DNA of 25,782 bases, taken from Candidatus Aerophobota bacterium (GTDB taxonomy: Bacteria; Aerophobota; Aerophobia; Aerophobales; B3-G15). Made by a program: the position numbers and the translations under genes. Where the stretch lies: NCBI GenBank assembly GCA_030607715.1, contig JAUWJM010000004.1:1-25782 (forward strand), in the 5' to 3' direction. The notes under the pieces were generated by a model. It had not been told where the DNA came from, searched no databases, and saw only the letters and a program-made list of their open reading frames with translations. This document shows, piece after piece, positions 22,412 through 25,782 of the stretch (position 1 is its first letter; every line of letters begins with the position of its first letter).

Positions 22412-22550
22412 ATGAGGCAAAAGTGAAGGAGAAGTTGGGAGAATATTTGTGATACAGTTGGAGGACAAGGTTACCATCCTGGAAATTGTGGACAGTAACG
22501 CACAGCACAGGGAAGATAAGAAAGCTGGATTCATGGTACTGGAGCCGTAA
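22412..22550 (+). pseudogene. Broken 5' remnant of a PPC (DUF296) DNA-binding-domain gene
   Basis: ATG at 22412 follows GAGGGGAG but meets TGA after four codons. If one base is skipped at that TGA, the frame reads MRQK, then EGEVGRIFVIQLEDK and DKKAGFMVLEP to a stop at 22550. EGEVGRIFVIQLED resembles the start of PPC-domain proteins, normally about 140 residues. The ATG-to-stop distance is 139 bases, one more than whole codons. The piece covers only the first third of the family, so it is a remnant even if the frame is repaired. The family call rests on a short match. Confidence 0.4.
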
Positions 22551-22555
22551 AGATT

Positions 22556-23737
22556 ATGCAAAGGCAACAAGCAGGAAAAAGTACCTTTATTCTCATCTCG
22601 TTAGGCCATGCTGTCAATGATGTATGCTGGCTTATGATTCCTCTTCTTTTACCCCTTATTAGGGAGGAGCTTCATTTCTCCTACACCTATGCAGGGCTTA
22701 TCCTTACCTGTTTTTCCACTGTCATTTTGATTTTTTCCATGATAAGCGGGCATCTCGCCGATTTATATGAGAACAGAAAGGTTCTCGCGTTTGGCTTCCT
22801 TATCACTGTGGCAGCAGTTCCTCTTCTTCTGTTCACTAAAACCTATCTGCAGATACTGGCAGCTATTGGTGTCTTTGGAATTGGAGTGAGCGTGTTCCAT
22901 CCTGTGGGAATGGCCTTTTTGAGCAGGAACTGGAAGAGAGGAATATCCTTCGGTTTATTTGAGGTAATAGGAAGTGTCGGGATCCTTACCATGACTTTTG
23001 CCTTTATCCCTCTTGTCTCTTCTTTGGGATGGAGACTTACCGCCCTTATTTTGGTTCTTCCCAATGCGGCTCTTGGTCTCACCTTTCTCTTTTCTCGGTA
23101 CAGTTTAAAATATGTGGAAAAAGAGACTCCTTCCCAGAGAAGCCGGAAAGATTCTTGTAGCCCACCTTCCTCTCACCCCATAAGCCTTAAATCCTTCATC
23201 CTGTTCTACGTTGGTCGGGGATTCCAGATATTTGGTATTGTGGCCATTATTTCCTTCCTTCCTCTGTTTGGAGTAGACATCAAGGGACTACCCGCTGAGA
23301 AGGCCTCTTTTTTCCCTATCTTCCTCTGGGTAGGAGCTATTGCAGGTGGGATTGGATCCGGCGTACTCTCTGACTACCTCTCACCGTTGAAGATAATTCT
23401 TACTCTTGTCATAATTGTTATACCTGCGATTTTTGCTATTACTCTGCCTTTTCCTTTCCTGGCAATTGCTATTTTTCTCATATTAATAGGCTTCGCCTAC
23501 ATTGGAACCTGGCCCGCCCAAAATATGTGGCTGAGGAAGGTTACCTCGGAGAGAATAAGAGGGAAAATATATGGGGGGATAATAAGTATAGTTGGCCTGG
23601 CTCAGATTTTATCTCCTCTTCTTTTCGGATTTATTGCAGATAGATGGGGACTCATCAGTTCCTTCCGATGTACCATCATTCCTATCCTGGTTGCAGTGGT
23701 GTGTCTGGGAGTGGTGGTGCAGATTTCGAAGCGATGA
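22556..23737 (+). CDS. Major facilitator superfamily transporter
   Basis: A 393-residue inner-membrane protein with twelve hydrophobic segments in two halves of six, split by a hydrophilic loop near 190-210. The start SLGHAVNDVCWLMIPLLLPL and the loop SGHLADLYENRK (the MFS motif between helices 2 and 3) resemble the fosmidomycin-resistance/sugar-efflux branch of MFS. GIGVSVFHPVGMAFLSR continues that pattern, and GFIADRWG is a second-half copy near the C terminus. GGAG lies 11 bases before ATG, overlapping the stop of the broken ORF upstream. The substrate cannot be told; an efflux role is only a family tendency. Confidence 0.87.
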   Translation: MQRQQAGKSTFILISLGHAVNDVCWLMIPLLLPLIREELHFSYTYAGLILTCFSTVILIFSMISGHLADLYENRKVLAFGFLITVAAVPLLLFTKTYLQILAAIGVFGIGVSVFHPVGMAFLSRNWKRGISFGLFEVIGSVGILTMTFAFIPLVSSLGWRLTALILVLPNAALGLTFLFSRYSLKYVEKETPSQRSRKDSCSPPSSHPISLKSFILFYVGRGFQIFGIVAIISFLPLFGVDIKGLPAEKASFFPIFLWVGAIAGGIGSGVLSDYLSPLKIILTLVIIVIPAIFAITLPFPFLAIAIFLILIGFAYIGTWPAQNMWLRKVTSERIRGKIYGGIISIVGLAQILSPLLFGFIADRWGLISSFRCTIIPILVAVVCLGVVVQISKR

Positions 23738-23861
23738 TACCCGCAGGCTCAAGCACGATGTGAAAGTTTAGGCTCGAAGTTGCCGAAGTGGATTTGGTTC
23801 GGGATGAAACGAAAGGTCTAACCAGATACACCCTGTTAAATGGCGTTTGCCTATAGTATAT
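23738..23861 (+). other. Unassigned GC-richer gap with a short open stretch
   Basis: The gap after the MFS gene looks less AT-rich than other intergenic DNA here. From 23763 to about 23839 one plus frame reads sensibly (FRLEVAEVDLVRDETKGL, RYTLLNGVCL) but follows a TGA and has no good start. It may be a gene fragment or part of an untranslated RNA. I recognise neither, and found no strong hairpin. Confidence 0.3.
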
Positions 23862-24121
23862 TTAGAGATTTTTTCTTATTTCTTCGAGAGTCTCTTTTGC
23901 CTCAGGAGTCTGGATTTCCCCCCAAAGCTTATCCAGTTTTTCACAGGGATACTCCTCGCAATAAGCACAGTTGGCGACATTTTTCTCAAGTCCACAACGT
24001 CTTACTTCACAAACTTTGTAAAACTTGATAAATCTTTTTCCAACAGTGCATCCATCACAGTTAATATCTTCTGGTTTGAGGGTTCCCTTTTCTGGAAAAA
24101 ATCATTTAGTTTTTTTTTCAT
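23862..24121 (-). pseudogene. Frame-broken DUF3795 gene
   Basis: AGGAG nine bases upstream leads to ATG at 24121 (MKKKLNDFF), but that frame ends after 41 codons. The neighbouring frame carries the family core: LKPEDINCDGC, KVCEVRRCGLEK and NCAYCEEYPCEKL, ending at 23862. The whole spans 260 bases, one short of whole codons, and the break lies around a run of six T on the minus strand. Complete DUF3795 proteins also have an N-terminal CGLxCxxCPA block, absent here, so the gene is shortened as well as shifted. Members are small Cys-rich, probably metal-binding proteins of unknown role. It follows the ABC-F gene by 44 bases on the same strand. Confidence 0.65.
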
Positions 24122-24165
24122 GTCATCTTTCTCCTGATTACATGGCAGTGTGGTTATGTGCTTTT

Positions 24166-25782
24166 TTAATTAGCTATTTCATATTTCGTCAGTTTTTCAG
24201 CATATCGTTCCCACTCAATTGTAAGTGTATCTACTTTTGCATTCACTTCGTTATACTCTTTAGCAAGAGAGATAAAATTATTATTTTTGTAATTCTGAGG
24301 TTCTGATAGTATTTTATTCAGTTCATCCAATCGGGCAAACAGCTTGGACAGTTCTTTTTCTATTTCTGATAATCTTTCATTAAGAATATCTTTTTCTTTT
24401 TTTTCTTGATTTGGCTTTGTAACAACTCTCTTACCGGGTTTTATCCTTTTTGCCTCATCAAAATTTATCTGATTACTGTCCTTTTTCTCAAGTTCTTTTT
24501 TATATATATAATAATCATAACCCCCCGGATATATGTGCAACATTTCATTTTTTATCTCAATGATTTTATTGGCTACCTTTCTTATGAAATATTCATCATG
24601 GCTTATGAAACATAGAGTACCGGTAAATTCTGTTAACGCTTCTATAAGGATATCCCGAGAAGGAATATCCAAGTGGTTTATAGGTTCATCCATGAGTAAA
24701 AAGTTTGGAGGATTGGACAATATTTTAGCCAATATCAATCTACTTTTTTCTCCTCCACTTAAGACGGATACCTTTTTATACGCATCATCCCCAGGGAAGA
24801 GAAATCTGCCCAGTAGTTTCCTTATGTCTGTTTCTCGCCTGTTAGGATATACCCCTTCTATCTCTTCCAGACACGTATTGTGCATATTTAACATGTCCAG
24901 CCTGTATTGTGGGTAGTATCCTGCATTTACATTATGTCCTATCGTTCTTATGCACTTATCAATTTCCAGCACGTCAGCCAAAATTCTTAAGAGAGTAGAT
25001 TTTCCCGCCCCATTTGGTCCAACCAGGGCAATCCTATCTTGCCGATATATGGTAAAATCTATACCTCGATACACTTCATTATCACCATAACTCTTATGTA
25101 TATCCTTAAGGACAATTATTTCATAGCCGCTACGTGAAGGTTGAGGAAAATGAAAACGGATTTTCTTTTTTTCCTTAAGTATTTCTACTTTCTTCATCTT
25201 TTCCAGTGCTTTTATTCTACTCTGCACCAGGCTTGCTCGACTTGCGGTGGCGCGGAATCGGTCAATGAACTTTTGAGCTTGCTTAATTTTCCGTTCCTGC
25301 GTCTTATGAGTAGCAACTAATAATTCTTTGCGTTTTTTCTTATTCTCAACATAGTCATCGTAGTTTCCACGATAACTTACCAGTTTAGCTCTATCTATGT
25401 CCACGACCCTGGTAGATAGGTCGTTGATAAAAGCCCTATCATGAGATGTAAATATTAATGCTCCATTATATGAATGCAGATAATCTTGTAGCCATAGAAG
25501 TGACTCCAGGTCCAGATGATTTGTTGGTTCATCTAACATCATAAGATCTGGCGGATTTAGGAGCAGTTTAGCTAAAGCAATACGCATAAGCCACCCACCA
25601 CTAAACTCATCAGTGGCTCTAAAAAAATCTATTTCTTTAAAACCCAGCCCCACCAATATTTTTTTTGCCTGAAATTTTAGTCCATATCCTCTAGATTCTT
25701 CAAATTTTAACTGTACCTGTCCATAGTCTTCAAGATGTTGTTTTAAGTCGCTTTCCTTTGCTTCAAAGAGTTTAATCTCTAA
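24166..25782 (-). CDS. ABC-F family ATPase, partial (5' end outside window)
   Basis: The frame stays open to the right edge, giving 538 codons of a soluble protein with two ATPase domains and no membrane part. The first domain is cut but keeps FSGGW and LMMLDEPTNHLD. The linker that follows (KKKRKELLVATHKTQERKI) is the basic P-site tRNA-interaction motif region. The second has GPNGAGKS, LSGGEKSRL and FLLMDEPINHLD, with His in CFISHDEYF. A C-terminal coiled coil (SEIEKELSKLFARLDELNK) follows. ABC-F proteins act on the ribosome, as translation factors (EttA, Uup, YdiF) or in antibiotic resistance; which type cannot be decided. Pro-Ile in place of Pro-Thr in the second Walker B is a small deviation. 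Confidence 0.9.
   Translation of the reverse strand, partial: LEIKLFEAKESDLKQHLEDYGQVQLKFEESRGYGLKFQAKKILVGLGFKEIDFFRATDEFSGGWLMRIALAKLLLNPPDLMMLDEPTNHLDLESLLWLQDYLHSYNGALIFTSHDRAFINDLSTRVVDIDRAKLVSYRGNYDDYVENKKKRKELLVATHKTQERKIKQAQKFIDRFRATASRASLVQSRIKALEKMKKVEILKEKKKIRFHFPQPSRSGYEIIVLKDIHKSYGDNEVYRGIDFTIYRQDRIALVGPNGAGKSTLLRILADVLEIDKCIRTIGHNVNAGYYPQYRLDMLNMHNTCLEEIEGVYPNRRETDIRKLLGRFLFPGDDAYKKVSVLSGGEKSRLILAKILSNPPNFLLMDEPINHLDIPSRDILIEALTEFTGTLCFISHDEYFIRKVANKIIEIKNEMLHIYPGGYDYYIYKKELEKKDSNQINFDEAKRIKPGKRVVTKPNQEKKEKDILNERLSEIEKELSKLFARLDELNKILSEPQNYKNNNFISLAKEYNEVNAKVDTLTIEWERYAEKLTKYEIAN

Noticed and set aside
22412..22550. Programmed +1 frameshift at AAG-TGA, as in prfB
   Set aside because: No internal Shine-Dalgarno or CUU-UGA slippery site, and the repaired product is still truncated; mutation or assembly error is simpler.

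Overview
The window looks like a chromosomal segment of an uncultured, low-GC, anaerobic-type bacterium. Bacterial markers are MurJ, QueA and the type IV pilus proteins PilB and PilC. The AT-rich, Lys/Glu/Ile-rich coding, a UroD-family methyltransferase domain, a RuBisCO-like protein and an inositol-phosphate pathway resemble deep candidate phyla (Aerophobetes- or Omnitrophica-like). That placement is a guess from style, not a proven assignment. I saw no tRNA, rRNA or CRISPR array.

Layout. (a) 1-1274, plus: the 3' end of murJ, a degenerate purine-rich repeat, and a DUF429 gene. (b) 1312-3827, minus: a fused nucleotidyltransferase/CDP-alcohol phosphotransferase and, upstream of it, inositol-1-phosphate synthase. 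Together they would turn glucose 6-phosphate into a CDP-inositol product, either di-myo-inositol phosphate or an inositol lipid. (c) 4048-9117: queA (minus) divergent from a translationally coupled heterodimeric ABC exporter pair (plus) of BmrC/BmrD type. (d) 9221-12876, plus: pilB, pilC and an unrecognised 212-residue protein. (e) 12880-19219, minus: the most unusual part, a compact catabolic-looking cluster. In transcription order it holds a divergent class II ketose-bisphosphate-aldolase homologue that has lost the usual HxDH active-site motif, E1 alpha and E1 beta of a thiamine-diphosphate 2-oxo-acid dehydrogenase, a RuBisCO-like protein (form IV), a broken 44-codon ORF, a FucA-type class II aldolase and a zinc alcohol dehydrogenase. 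(f) 19346-20614, minus: an ORF joining a transposase-like HTH and zinc-finger region to the C-terminal two thirds of a UroD-family protein, with a near-consensus promoter. (g) 20869-22191, minus: a decayed insertion sequence (DUF6788 ORF plus shredded DDE transposase). (h) 22354-25782: a promoter, a broken PPC/DUF296 start, an MFS transporter (plus), a broken DUF3795 gene and an ABC-F ATPase (minus, cut by the window edge).

Intergenic spaces carry phrase-like degenerate repeats, with words such as AAAGGCTAAAGG, TAATGAGTTAATGCGTAA, CCGCTGATTTACGCAGA, AACCACAGAGAATAC and ACGTGAGAAGTAATATG, and sometimes run into gene ends. The best candidate for an undescribed system is the RuBisCO-like/E1/aldolase/dehydrogenase cluster in region (e). 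Its parts imply oxidation, C-C cleavage, enolate chemistry and TPP-dependent decarboxylation of a phosphorylated sugar or sugar acid. The substrate is not evident, and no kinase or transporter is visible beside it.
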